This document shows positions 37,022-48,617 of a stretch of DNA of 64,000 bases, in pieces. Source of the DNA: Chlamydoabsidia padenii (lineage: Eukaryota > Mucoromycota > Mucoromycetes > Mucorales > Cunninghamellaceae); contig JAIWND010000001.1 in NCBI GenBank assembly GCA_025330725.1, forward strand, positions 1,804,501 to 1,868,500, written 5' to 3'. Position numbers and translations under genes: made by a program. The notes beneath the pieces are model-generated. The model had not been told where the DNA came from, made no database searches, and saw only the letters and a program-made list of their open reading frames with translations. Within the stretch, counting starts at the first letter, position 1. Every line of letters begins with the position of its first letter.

Positions 37022-37677
37022 AACAAGTGGATAATCTCTCTCTCTCTCTTTTACTATCAATCTCTTGCTGTATTACTCTCTTCTCTCTTCCTACCATATA
37101 CTTAGTCTAGCCATTGTCATCTACCTTATCCCCTCACCCCCTCTCATTCCTTGATGATATAGATTGATTTTCTTTTTACTGTATGAAATAAAAAACATAG
37201 CACTTGAATGATTGATTTTACACTATAACTAAAATGATAAGGGAATCATGCATTCAGCTTCTAGTGAAATATATATGCCCAGTGTGTTAAGAAGAAAAGC
37301 TCTATCTGAGCGAGATTCATGCATTTTACACTCCGAACTTCAGTCGATCTGTCAAACTTTAAAGTGTTGTACCGAAATCGATTTTACTTCCCCTGACTAG
37401 AAAAAAGCATATGTACTTGATTCAACTGTCTGAATATCAATAAATATTTTATATGATGCCATGGATCACATCCTTGTAAAGGAGAGAAAGGAAGGAACAG
37501 CGGGTGTTATAAAGGCCGACTTGAGTCATCAAAAGAGTGTTCTGTTTTTATCACAAAGCAATAACAGAAACATACTTTAGTAACTGTTATAATTCATTTG
37601 ATGAGACCTGTATTGAATGAAGGGAGCGCTTTGATGACTATAGGAAGAAATAGACATGCAGGAGTGTGCTGTTCCAA

Positions 37678-37690
37678 TTTCAAATCCCGC
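37678..37690 (-). promoter_or_regulatory. CDE/CHR-like element, TTTCAAATCCCGC
   Basis: Perfect reverse-orientation copy 134 bp upstream of the UBP6 start codon. Confidence 0.5.
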
Positions 37691-37824
37691 GTGTACAATG
37701 ATTGGCTATGTTTATTTTCAGAACCAGCCTAACGTCATCTTTTCTTGGGACATAAAAAACGCGAGTTGAAAAGTATCTCTCTTTCTTCTTTCTCCCACTT
37801 GATTGGTCCATCTACACTTTTAAA

Positions 37825-40032
37825 ATGCCCAAAATAAACGTAAATGTCAAATGGAGTGGCAAGAAGTTTGACAGCATTGAACTAGGTAAGCTTGGCTATA
37901 TGGTGATTATTCTATATCACTTTATATAAAAAATGGACTTGGACTAATGTGTATGTGTACTTATAGATACCGACGAGTCCCCTGAACTCTTCAAGACACA
38001 AATATATTCTCAAACTGGTGTACCTCCTGAACGACAGAAGATTATGGTCAAGGGTGGCATGTTAAAGGATACTACTGATTTAAACAAACTGGGCCTGAAG
38101 GAAGTAAGTACACCAAACCTATAAAAAGAAAACGGTACTCCCTTTTGTACTGATATATCACGTACTCTTCTTCTTCTTCTTTTTTTTTCGATAGGGACAT
38201 ACCTTTATGATGATGGGCACCGCTGGTGAACTTGCCAAACCTCCTCCAAAGCCTGTGCAATTCGTTGAAGACATGACTGAAGCTGAATTGAACACTGCGG
38301 TAAGTGACTATATGATTAACAGGAAAACTTGTCAAACTTACTTTTTCTTTATTCCTAGTTGGACATCCCTGCTGGTTTAGAAAATCTCGGGAACACTTGT
38401 TACATGGTAATAAATAAAAAAGGCACAAGTATGAAACGGTACACTAACTAAATGCGTTTATATTTATATAGAACTCTACTTTGCAATGTCTTCGTGTGAT
38501 TCCTGAACTACAAACCGCACTTGAAAAGTAAGTAAAATGAGGATGAACAAAGGGTTTATGACACTCGATCACTGATATTGATTTCGAAACTTTTATCTTC
38601 TAGGTATGAAGGTGGTATTGCTGGTATGGATAATCGTGGTAATCTTACTGCCAGTCTTCGCGATCTATTCAACAACTTGAACAAGAGTGGTGAAGGATTC
38701 CCCCCATTGGTGTTTTGGCAGGTAAATTCAAACAAGAAATGAAAAAGGATAAGGGATAGTTGTTGACAATGGATTATGTTTATATTATAGATGCTTCGTC
38801 AAGCCTTCCCTCAATTCTCACAAACTGGACCGGGTGGTGTTCCCATGCAACAAGATGCCGAAGAATGCTGGAGTGAAATTGTCTCTGTACTCCGATCCAA
38901 ACTCCCTACCGTGGATGCCACTAGCGCGAATAACTTTGTGGATCAATACATGACTGGTCAAATGAAAACCGAGTAAGTTTTATCCTAAAAAGCTGTTACT
39001 GAAAATACTGATCATCACTAAACTGTGTTATATATATGTAGACTCAAATGCATTGAATCTGCTGACGAAGAAAATCAAGTGACCTCAGAGCCATTCACCA
39101 AACTTGGTTGCCACATCTCCATTTGTAAGTATCTTACCTCATATAACAAGGACATATATACTCAACTGATTGTCTCTCTCTGTTTTTTTTCTCTAATAGC
39201 CACCAACTTCATGATCAATGGTATCCTTGAAGTAAGTAATCAATCAGCATTGATTCATCCAGATGATTTATTAACAATGTAACCTTTTTTATGCATCATC
39301 TCCAGTCACTCAAAGAAGAATTGGAAAAGACTTCTCCTAGCCTGGACCGTACTGCAAAATATGAACGTGTATCTCGTGCGACCCGCCTTCCCAAATACCT
39401 GACTGTGCAATTCATCCGCTTCTTTTGGAAACCTCAAGAACGTATCCGGGCCAAGATTCTGCGCAAGGTGAAATACCCCTTGGAATTCGATGCCACTGAA
39501 TTATGCACGCCCGAACTCCAAAACAAATTCTCCAAAGCCAAGGCCAAGATGAAGGAAGTAGAAGACCGCAAGATTCAAAAGAAAAGGGACGAAAAACGAC
39601 GCAAACTGGACACGGAATCTAAAGATCAATCAGCAATGGTCATTGATCAGCCAGAAGGGTCGTCCTTGGTGGAAAAGGTGGATGATGAAAAGGTGGATTG
39701 GAAGGATTACTTGGATCCTGAATTGGTGAATGATATTGGATGTAATCCTACTGGACAATATGAACTCTGTGCTGTCTTGACTCATGTGGGTCGATCTGCT
39801 GATTCAGGGCATTATATTGGCTGGGTCAAAAAGGGCGAAGGTAAAGGATGATCATTGTGTTTGAAAAATGAAGATGACCAACTTTTTTTTTTCTTTGTGA
39901 TTAGACGAATGGCATAAATTTGATGATGATAAAGTGTCCATAGTCCGCGATGCTGATATTGAAAAACTGGATGGTGGTGGTGATTGGCATACTGCTTATA
40001 TTGTGTTGTATCGAGCCAAACAGTTAGATTAG
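37825..40032 (+). CDS. UBP6: Proteasome-associated deubiquitinase UBP6/USP14
   Basis: Eleven exons from 37825 to 40032 give 494 residues. An N-terminal ubiquitin-like domain (about 1-75, NVNVKWSGKKFDSIEL) docks on proteasome Rpn1. The USP domain has the Cys box GLENLGNTCYMNSTLQCLR (catalytic Cys in NTCYM), then MQQDAEECWSEI, and the His box SADSGHYIGWVKKGE followed by WHKFDDDKVS. A Lys/Arg/Glu-rich insert lies before the His box, as in other Ubp6/USP14 proteins. It trims ubiquitin chains on proteasome-bound substrates and tunes proteasome gating. The start ATG gives MPKINVNVKW. Confidence 0.96.
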
Positions 40033-40307
40033 GTGTATAACTAGGATATCTGTAGTATTTTAGGCATGTTTACCTTCATATCATATAATAAAGCTAAAAG
40101 TTTGTATTGTCCAATGATTAAATGTTGATGTTGTTTTATTTTGATCGTTTTAATGTTATCATTTTTATTATTAAGATAAAAAAAAGAAAGACTGTGGTGA
40201 CTAAAATAGGTTTATACAAGGGATAGTGTGTGTGGGGAAGGGGGGGGGATACATACAAGATAATGAATAAGAATCAACTATGATTATAAATTGAAGAGGG
40301 GGGGGAT

Positions 40308-41878
40308 TTAAAAGGTGACCTGGACAGCCTCGTCCACACCAGATTCCGATGGACAATAAGGGCACTTGAATCGCATGGCATTTCTATCAAAATAAAATAA
40401 ACAGTATGAGTAACACATAATGTAGAGTCATTCTTGTCTATACGTACCTTCCATATCGGCTGTTTCGAGAGAGTCTTGCCAGACTTTCTTTACAGATAAC
40501 ATGACCACAAGGCATCATCATAGGAGGATTATCATCCGTTGCTTGTTCTTTACTGACTGGGCAGGCAAAGACAGAGTGGAATCGAAGATCGTCATCCATG
40601 GGCACCTCCACCGGCAATTCGTCCTGTTGACTCCATTCAGCACGTTTGGCAGCCATGATCTTGTGTAACTTCATAATGATGGGCAAGGCAGTGGTGCCGA
40701 CATAGACACTGGCGTAAAGAGGACTATCAGCACTCATATTTAATAGAGAGCAAAAGTCACTTTGGAATTCATGCTGAATATCGATCCAAAGGTCGGGTGA
40801 GTCAAGGTATTTGTAAGGTGAAGATTGAATATCACTGTATGCCGTGCACGCCATCATTCGTTTCAGTTCTAATAGATCATCACAAAAATAGGTGAGTAAG
40901 TTGTCTTGTAGTAAGGATACTAATACTTACCAGTAAAGTGTTTATCACCCAATTGACTAATATATTGTCGTCCATAACGCACCGCTTCTAATCGTTGATG
41001 ATCATTCAATAGTTGCACGAATCGTAATCGGTGCAAGTTGAATTCAAGGCTGCTGGATAGTCCATTTAATGCTTGTCGATTTTCTTGGGCCCATCTAAAG
41101 AGAGACAGAGAGAAAATCAGAAGAGAGAGAGAGAGATTAAGATCATTTGTTTTAATCGATACTTACTGAATAGCTTGATCCAAACGATGTTCTTGGGCCA
41201 ATTGTTGAATGATCGTATACATTTGTTGGAATTGTCGTTTCAAATCATTTACCGCTTTGATCAGAGTTGGATCTTTTGCTGAGATATCCGTATCAGGGTG
41301 TAGACCGTGAGAAGAAGATCCAGTGATTTCAGCCATAAACGTATCACACATACCAAATTGACCTTGGCGGATAAAGTGCATCGCCAAAGCTCGTTGCATG
41401 AGGTGTTCCTTGCCAGCAAATGAATCAGCTTGATAAATCACCGAAACGTCTTGTTTGAATTTCTAGTATACATGCCCACATTAGAGGAGTTGGTTCAATT
41501 CATATCATTCTAGTTGTTCTTTTTTTTTTTTTCTTTTGTTACCCATACCTTATCCACATCCTTACCAAATTTCGATAGGGTTGATTGGAAATCCTTTTGA
41601 GTTCGTTGGAATTGTAGTTTCTTGGCTTTATCACGTAAAGTTGTTAAAGTAGCTGTAGTTTGTGAGGGATCTATTAAGCATATAAACGATAAAGTTAGTA
41701 TTCCTAGGAAGGAAGTTCTATTATTCATATTCTTTTTATAGATAGACCTACCTTTATTGACATTTTCCTTGACCTTTTCCAGCAGTTTCCTAAAGGCATC
41801 GAGTTTCGTGGTTGCGGTTTCTTGGTATTTTTGATGACGTTGGTCCAGTTCGAGGCCTGCAGCAATTAAGGTATCCAT
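40308..41878 (-). CDS. RMD5: GID/CTLH E3 ligase RING subunit RMD5
   Basis: Six exons (41878-41752, 41670-41549, 41462-41167, 41094-40931, 40868-40448, 40383-40308) give 401 residues. The N-terminal helix MDTLIAAGLELDQRHQKYQE is followed by LisH/CTLH regions (LAMHFIRQGQFGMCDTF, then AIQWAQENRQAL). A C-terminal degenerate RING reads FACPVSKEQ, MMMPCGHVICKESLARLSRN and FKCPYCPSE. Rmd5 pairs with Gid9/Fyv10-type RING protein Maea in the GID complex, which degrades gluconeogenic enzymes and other substrates. A short last exon encodes the second Cys pair of the RING. Confidence 0.94.
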
Positions 41879-42311
41879 GTTTTCGAACGCTTATAAACTT
41901 GTATAATAGTGAGTATACCAAGGTAAAGTAAAAGAGTATAGTAAATAAAGTAAGGTGATGGATAATAGACGATACCAAAAGACGAGTGGCGGAAAAAAGA
42001 ATGAAGAACAAAAAAAAAAGAGAGAGAAAAAGAGAGTCGTGGCGGCGATTGAAATTCGATCATGCCTTTTAACTCAAGCTCACCAGTGACAGAATCCTTT
42101 TTTATTACATCAAAGCTTTTTTTTAAAAGTCGCTGTTGCTTTCAAGGATAGGTGATCTAGGAGTTTGAATGTATTAATATAAAAGAGTTTGATCTTGGCC
42201 AAGGTATAAATGAAATTGGAACAGTTAACAACAACTCGGCTCACCTTCATTTCTCTTTTTGTTTCTTTTTTCTTTCTTTCTTCTTTCCATAAACAAATCA
42301 AGTTGTACACT
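41879..42311. other. Divergent promoter region of RMD5 and SDR gene
   Basis: 433 bp shared by two divergent genes. It contains GGCGGCGATTGAAATT (42041-42056), 163 bp from the RMD5 ATG and about 256 bp from the SDR ATG. No gene seen. Confidence 0.6.
42041..42056 (+). promoter_or_regulatory. CDE/CHR-like element, GGCGGCGATTGAAATT
   Basis: Same variant as upstream of the SLC35C2-like gene, in a bidirectional promoter. Confidence 0.45.
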
Positions 42312-43813
42312 ATGACGATAAACGAAGATACCGAGTTGATGAGTAACCGAGTAGCTGTGGTGACAGGCGGATGTAAAGGGATTGGTCTGGCCGTCGCAAC
42401 TGCTTTGATCGCTCGAGAAGTCAAAGTAGTGATTGGTGATATAGTGGTGGAAAAGGGACAATCAATTGTCAGCAAATTCAATCAGATGTAAGCTACATAC
42501 TTGTCATCGCTTTCTCTTACACACATCTTCTTCTCCCCAAACAAGGGCAGGTACAGAAATAGCGGTCTTTCAATATTGTGATGTGCGAAAATACGATGAC
42601 CTGAAGGAGCTATTTCAATTAGCGGAAACCTCATTTGGTGGTGTGGATGTAAGCAAACACATGTCCACAGAAAATGATGAAGAGCCAAGATTTTTTGTTT
42701 TTGGTTAATAGATTGCAATCATGAGTGTCAGCACAGGGTCGTGTTTGGATGGGATTCTTCAGGGCCCCTTGGAAGGTAGGTGTATTCAAATCCCGCTCCT
42801 CGTCTTGACTTTTAGTTTTGGATTTATAGATGAGGCCGAACGATTCATTCATGATGTGAACGTCGGTGGTGTCATCAAAGGCAATAAAGTAGCATTAATG
42901 CATATGGTCAAAAGAGGAGGAGGATGTATTATTAATACTGCTTGTATAACTGGTGTTGTTGGTGGCGTGTATGTAGTAAGAAAAAGGTCGGGATTTAAAA
43001 ATTGAAAATTGACTTTTCTTGCATGAATTAGTTCTATGAGTTCTTATGTTGCCACTAAACATGCTATTGTGGGTTGGACCCAAAATTTGGAGCAGCTAAG
43101 CGTTATGAATATTCGAGTGAATGCAGGTAAAAGTACATCAGATAACTGACTCTGCTCACATCATCCTTTTTTTTTTTTTCAATGTGTCATATTGCACATG
43201 TATAATACAATACATGTACCAGTTTGTCCTTATTGGATTGGTGCGTAATTATAAAAAAGTTACATAGGGTTCTTCTTAACTAATACTGAGTATTTCGTTC
43301 TATTATATTGTAGAAAGGGACATAAACAAACGCTTTTCTCTCCAAATGATGATGATAGACAAAAATACTCTGGTATTAATATCATGGAGGCTTCTCCCGA
43401 AGTGCCTATGCATCTTATTGTAGATACATTTATGGCGTGCATCACTAATTGTGAATATGCAGGTATTCACAAACAACATGATAAAAACCAAAGTTTAAAC
43501 ACTGCAATTCTGTAATATTTTGATTCATGCAGGTAAAGCCATCATGGTGACCCCTGATGGATTCCACACTCATATTCAGGCCGAGCTACCAGGTAAAAAC
43601 AAAAAAAAAAAGGGAGGCATAAATCCACCAATGATTATGATCATCTTTATCACTATTCACGCGATCATCCTCATCATGCCGTTAAATCGCTTTATAGAAC
43701 CCTGTGTAAGTGAATCCATGGTACAAGTATTATTGGAATTTTACCCAAAGATGAATGAAAGAAACATACAACAATTGATATTTGCATCCGAATCATACTT
43801 TAGAAAATTATAA
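42312..43813 (+). CDS. Short-chain dehydrogenase/reductase-like protein with altered active site
   Basis: Nine exons (42312-42487, 42546-42648, 42712-42775, 42830-42968, 43032-43126, 43223-43244, 43314-43462, 43533-43592, 43698-43813) give 307 residues. The Rossmann glycine motif VAVVTGGCKGIGLAVA and the YVATKHAIVGWTQNL helix (YxxxK) are intact, resembling 15-hydroxyprostaglandin dehydrogenase-type SDRs. The usual NNAG motif is replaced (DIAIMSVSTG) and the catalytic Ser position reads Cys (INTACITGV). It may be a pseudoenzyme or have altered chemistry. One exon is only 22 nt, and two introns carry CDE/CHR-like boxes. Start ATG at 42312; the substrate is unknown. Confidence 0.8.
42784..42796 (-). 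promoter_or_regulatory. CDE/CHR-like element inside SDR intron 3
   Basis: ATTCAAATCCCGC within the 54-bp intron between exons 3 and 4 of the SDR gene. Confidence 0.4.
42988..43000 (+). promoter_or_regulatory. CDE/CHR-like element inside SDR intron 4
   Basis: TCGGGATTTAAAA inside the next intron of the same gene, in the opposite orientation to the intron 3 copy. Confidence 0.4.
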
Positions 43814-43884
43814 GGGTATTTGGTATATATCATTTTCTCTTTTTTATTAAAACCAGACAAATTATCATTTGAACCAACTACATC

Positions 43885-44547
43885 CTATGCTTGTTGATCA
43901 CGTTCCTTAGCCAGTTGTTTAATATGTTCACTAAGAACAAATTGATTCAATGTTTCGGTAGACAAGTGTCTTGCCCCTCGTACAGTTTCGATACACTACG
44001 AAAAAAAAAGCCGGAATTTAAAAAAGGGAAAGCGGGATTTAAAAAAAGGTACCACGTTTTTCTCTTCTTACCTTTGAAGACCCACACCAGCATGCGAAAG
44101 GTTGAGCTAAATATACCAAAAAAAAAAAAAAGTTAATTTGTCGGTCATAAGTATAATAGTTGAACGGTAAAACGTACCCATATCCCATTCAGTAGAAGGG
44201 TAGAAAAAGGTCATTTCATCACCAGCCTTGACGTCTTTCAGGGCAACGATGGCTCTACGATCAACATCCATGTGCATGGTAGGATCACAAGAGTGGTTCA
44301 TGAATACCAAATCACTGTTCAATTCGACGTGTTCAGTAGCGGAGATTTGAACGGAGGAATAAACTTTAGGGCCTGGGGTCAAACCTTTCAAGTCAACCAC
44401 AGTGGCACCTTTAGCAAAACCCAGACAAAGTTCGAGTTTACTTGAGAATTGTTCGGGGGTACCTTGACGGACAACTTGGAAGACACCAGGATGAGTAGGT
44501 TCGTCACCAGGCAAGTGAATATGTTGAGCTTGGGTTTGAATAGACAT
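43885..44547 (-). CDS. Mini SET-domain protein (C-terminal SET half plus post-SET Cys cluster)
   Basis: Exons 44547-44178, 44106-44072, 43995-43885 give 171 residues. Visible SET C-terminal motifs are NSDLVFMNHSCDPTMHMDVD (NHSCxP) and KAGDEMTFFYPSTEWDM, followed by a post-SET-like CWCGSSKC (CxCx4C). The N-terminal SET half, with its own SAM-binding GxG motif, is not evident, and no pre-SET is present. Such short SET-like proteins occur in fungi; activity is uncertain. Intron 2 contains two tandem CDE/CHR-like boxes. Converges with the SDR gene, whose stop lies 71 bp away. Confidence 0.8.
44010..44044 (+). promoter_or_regulatory. Two tandem CDE/CHR-like boxes inside SET-gene intron 2
   Basis: GCCGGAATTTAAA (44010) and GCGGGATTTAAAA (44032) sit 22 bp apart in the same orientation within the 76-bp intron. 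Confidence 0.45.
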
Positions 44548-45735
44548 GTTTTAGTATATGATGTGTGATGTGTGATGAAAAGAAGAAAGGAAGAAAACAG
44601 ACTTTTTTAACGTTTGCCCTTCCTTTTATATTTTTCCCGTATAGCTGCTTAGTTATAATCATTCAGATAATTGCATTATACGCTACAAACAGACTGGACG
44701 CGGAGAAGAAATTACATCACTCGAGGGCCTGTTATAGATAACCCTATCCAAAGTAGGAAATTGATTCTCATTGGTGTAACTTGTACCCGTTCTCGACTTG
44801 ATCATCATTAGCAATTATCAAGGCAAAAAATAAAGATGGGGTAAGGTATCATTACATATATAGCTCAACTAGGCTTTCATATATATAAACTTATAGCCTC
44901 ACTTTTTTACTAAGCTTAATCGTCAGTCTTTCTAACCCCCTTTCTTTTTTAACTACTATGCGTACCCTTGTCAACCATCCTTCATATGGATCTTATCATT
45001 GATCATCTGTAAATAAAGATGTAGAATTTAAATCCCGATTTCCCAAAATTGTGTATTGGACAGTTCGCTTTGATCGATCCCAGTATTCAGGAAACCTTAG
45101 AGAAAAAAAAAGTTTGTGTCTCTGGTCGGGATTTAAAACGGAATGGGAGAAGAGTTATATTAAGAGATGAGAAAATGTCAGTGTACCACCCCTTGACAAA
45201 AGTAATCAGCATGATTCGAATGGGTAGTTGTTTACCAAATAAGCAGTTGTTTACCAAAAGGGAGTTGCTACAGGACACTGAACGCATGCTACGCTGGTTT
45301 AAATCAAAAGTTGTGTATGCAGCATAGAAAAGACGGTAAATCGGCGTTTGAATAAGACTTACTCACCAGCCAATAGAAAAAAAAAAAGGTCGAGGTTTTT
45401 CCCACGTTCAAGTCAATGTAGGTCTCGTTGTTCGCTTTGGTGAGAAAGCGTACGCCATACTTTCCTTCTACATCACCACCACCTATATCATCATCAAGAG
45501 CACAGATAGTTATGCTCAGCCCAGTCGTATCTCCCTTTTATCTTTAACGCACCCTGCGATCTGCAAGGTCATGCTGTCGGTATTTCCAATCAATGTTGCG
45601 ATATATAGATTTTAAAATCCGTCAACCAAACACAATCAACACTATTTCCAGACTACTTCATACCCATCAGTGTTTGATTAAATGTATCAACTTTATTATA
45701 TATAGTTTTATTAAAAAAAAAAAGCATAAAATATT

Positions 45736-45966
45736 CTAAAGCCAAGATGACAAGCTATTCAAAGTTCCATGCATCCAATTAGGTAAATCAGAATCCCCCG
45801 TGATCAGAGTCCATCCATCGAGTCGATCCCCGCAAGTAACATGACAGCACCCACTTGTTGTATCCACTATCCTATCTTCGTCTATAGCCCTAGATGATAC
45901 CCTACGCAGACAATAGGAGAAGGTACCAAAGTAAGCTACTGAATTACAATATATGACCACTATCGT

Positions 45967-46013
<47 letters not shown>

Positions 46014-46140
46014 TTCATCAGGAAGCTGCCAATCGTAAACAGTTGATTCTAAGGAAGTTAAAGACAGAAGGGAGGTAAAGGTTTGACCAGTGATTATCCC
46101 ACCACTACCATCGTGGCAAGAGCAGATACCTACATGGAGT
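45736..46140 (-). pseudogene. Minus-strand exon-like segments, unassigned (possible relic)
   Basis: One frame reads ICSCHDGSGGIITGQTFTSL and ends in DWQLPDE next to the (GA)n tract; a second, downstream, reads IDEDRIVDTTSGCCHVTC, then GDRLDGWTLITGD, and ends SLSSWL before a stop at 45736. Both look coding (Cys-rich, probably secreted), but the microsatellite separates them and I could not define a joint or a start. A clear GTAAGT...TTTTTTAG intron also exists at about 46614-46690 upstream. No family recognised. Confidence 0.3.
45971..46008 (+). repeat. (GA)n microsatellite
   Basis: About 19 GA units; on the minus strand it lies within or next to an open frame as a (CT)n/(Ser-Leu)n stretch. 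Confidence 0.9.
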
Positions 46141-47040
46141 TTATCAGTTGTAATACAGACAGGTTACCTATTAGAAAGTTATATAAGCAAAGATATGTTT
46201 AGTATCCCTTTAGAAAAACATTATAGTTATATTCCTTTTATATTATATATTACCTTATACTTTCAAGTAATCCATACATGAATAATTAAAAGACCTTCGT
46301 TTTCCCAGGATTATACAACCTAATAACATTCTTCAAAGTCAAAAGTTGATTAGTAGCCCTGATTCCATGCTGATCTACTACAACAACACTATTTTTTCTC
46401 ACCTGTTAGAACTAACATCTAACCCAACTATGGATAAGAGCAGGATTGCAACCACGGATGGTCAAGGCGTAAGATACCAGACTGTAACCCGATTCCTTTT
46501 ACCATAGTAAAGGAAGCCTATTTATCATCACCAGATAAGACCACATTTCCCAAGAGGTGTTGAAGTTAGTGAGAGAGTCACACAATCAAGACAGTACAGT
46601 TATCATCGCTAAAAAACAAAACAAAACAAAAAAGAGTATGAGTTTAGTTGTAGACCATAGATTGATAAAAAAAAAAGACTTACCAAATAACTTGCCAAGG
46701 TAAGAGAAGATACCAAGATAATCAAGAGTTCGAAGAGAATAACACCACCAAGTGCAAAGCAAAAGATACTTTTCTGTGATTATCCTGAACACAAACAGTT
46801 CGGACGGATAATGATAAGTAAAGGCGGAAGGGAAGGAAGAAAAAAAGTAAGCGGCTTCACAAATACCGTGCTTTTCCCTTCCCCCAGAACTCATGTGATT
46901 TGAAACCCAGCCAGGATTGAAAATGAGTACCGTTAAATCGCATGAAAAAAAAACAAAAAAGATGCACTCCCCAACAAGCACCCCCACCCTCTCACAATTC
47001 AAAACTTAAAACTCAAAACAAAAATCTCATTACACATCCT

Positions 47041-48200
47041 TTATTCCACAAAAGTCTGGGTAAAACGATCCTAAGGCTGTATTGCTCCATACAAAGGATT
47101 TGATACATTGTCCATTATGTAAACTTTATTAGAAATAGGCTAAGGAATGCACATGGTCACTTTTGTCATGAGCATCACTTGTTCATTGAGGCAATAGTGT
47201 TCTCTCAAGATTCCAGGCGAAGAATAAGCGGGTTTTCAATTAAGTTTTATCTTGTGTGTCGATTTTTCATTCTGCAACTTTTTTTCACAAAAGTCAGGTT
47301 AAAACAATCTTGAGGCTATACTGCTCCATACAAGGTACTTGGTGTAATGGTCATTATGTAAAGCTTGTTGGAAATAGGCTAAGGAATGCACATGGTCACT
47401 TTTGTCATTAGCACCGCTTGTTCATTAAGCTAGTAGAGCACTCCCAAGATTCAAGGCGAGGGTAAGCGGGTTTTGAATCAAGTTTTGTCTTGTGTGTCAA
47501 TTTTTCATTCTGTAACTTTTTTTTTACAAAGGTAAGGTTAAAACGATCTTGAGGCTATACTGCTCCATACAAGATACTTGGTGTAATGGTCATTATGTAA
47601 AGTTTGTTGGAAATAGGCTAAGGAATGCACATGGTTACTTTTGTCATTAGCACCGCTTGTTCATTAAGCTAGTAGAGCACTCTCAAGATTCAAGGCAAGA
47701 GTAAGCGGGTTTTCAAATAAGTTTTGTCTTTTGTGTCAATTTTTCATTCTGCAACTTTTTTTTCACAAAAGTCAGGTTAAAACGATCTTGAGGCTATACT
47801 GCTCCATACAAGATACTTGGTGTAATGGCCATTATGTAAACTTTGTTGGAAATAGGCTAAGGAATGTACATGGTCACTTTTGTCATTAGCACCGCTTGTT
47901 CATTGAGGCAGTAGAGCTCTCCCAAGATTCCAGGTGAGAGTAAGCGGGTTTTCAATTAGGTTTTATCTTGTGTGTCAATTTTTCGTTCTGCAACTTTTTT
48001 TTACAAAAGTCAGGTTAAAACGGTCTTGAGGCTATACTGCTTCATAGAAGGTACTTGTTACAATGACCATTATGTAATGTTTGTTGGGAATAGGCTGAGG
48101 AATGTTCATGGTCACTTTTATATTGAGCATCACTTGTCCATGGAGGCAGTAGAGCTCTGCTAACAATTCAAGGCAAAGGGTAAGCGGGGTGTGAAATATT
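47041..48200 (-). repeat. Satellite array 2, 239-bp tandem units (about 5 copies)
   Basis: TAAAACGATC-type anchors recur at 47061, 47300, 47539, 47778 and 48016 (spacing 239, 239, 239, 238). Each unit runs through CTTGAGGCTATACTGCTCC, GGAAATAGGCTAAGGAATG, TTTGTCATTAGCACCGCTTG and GTAAGCGGGTTTT(C/G)AAT. The internal copies are close to identical; the outer copies are more diverged. Each carries a GCGGGTTTTGAA-like box. The reverse complement matches array 1 at 4628-5205. Confidence 0.93.
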
Positions 48201-48617
48201 TTTTGGTCCGTTACAAAAATATGTTTTGAAACACCGCCTTGTCTTCTTAGCAGTGAGTTTAATTTTTCGTTCATTAATGCGAACTGTGATGGCCAATGAT
48301 ATTGTTGATCACATTCATGTTCTGTTTGTTCTGTATAAGACTTATATTTTGACAATCCACGTACTTCCACATAGTACTTATTGATATTTTCTTCTCCGCT
48401 TATTCGAAGAAGAATTCAAGTTTTCCTCTTCATAGCCCTCACTATGGACACATTGAACCTCTTCATATTAACATATCCCGTTCACCGTGAAACTTTTTGT
48501 ATGATATTGGGCACAGTAAATTTGATTTTATTGTATAAAAAGATGTATTTAGTATATAAAAATGATATATGTACTATTCTAATTCTATAACTAGAGTAGT
48601 GGTTATCCAGGGACCCA

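Larger units (their letters stand above)
35809..37824. other. Intergenic region between CRM1 and UBP6 with orphan exon-like segments
   Basis: Contains GCGCTTGAAAA (about 35921) near the CRM1 start, TTTTCAAACGCCGCCG (about 36393) and TTTCAAATCCCGC (37678) near UBP6. Two stretches look coding but could not be joined to a start: minus strand about 36170-35934, and plus strand about 36557-37021 (see next entry). AATAAA-like signals occur near 37190. Confidence 0.5.
44548..48617. other. Long intergenic region with orphan exons and satellite array 2
   Basis: 4 kb. Left part: boxes TTTAAATCCCGA (about 45030) and TCGGGATTTAAAA (45129), an inverted pair, then TCGGCGTTTGAA (about 45341). Middle: a (GA)n microsatellite at 45971-46008 and minus-strand exon-like pieces (next entry). 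Right: the satellite array 47041-48200. No complete gene could be assembled. Confidence 0.5.

Noticed and set aside
45049..45327. 92-codon plus-strand frame
   Set aside because: It starts at a non-ATG codon, contains a promoter-like box in frame, and shows no domain or conserved composition.
46440..46545. tRNA-like stretch with a GGTTGCAATCC B-box-like sequence (minus strand)
   Set aside because: Acceptor, anticodon and T stems do not pair and two invariant B-box bases differ; not a tRNA or a supportable SINE.
48032..48370. 112-codon minus-strand frame
   Set aside because: Overlaps satellite array 2 and has no ATG start or family features.
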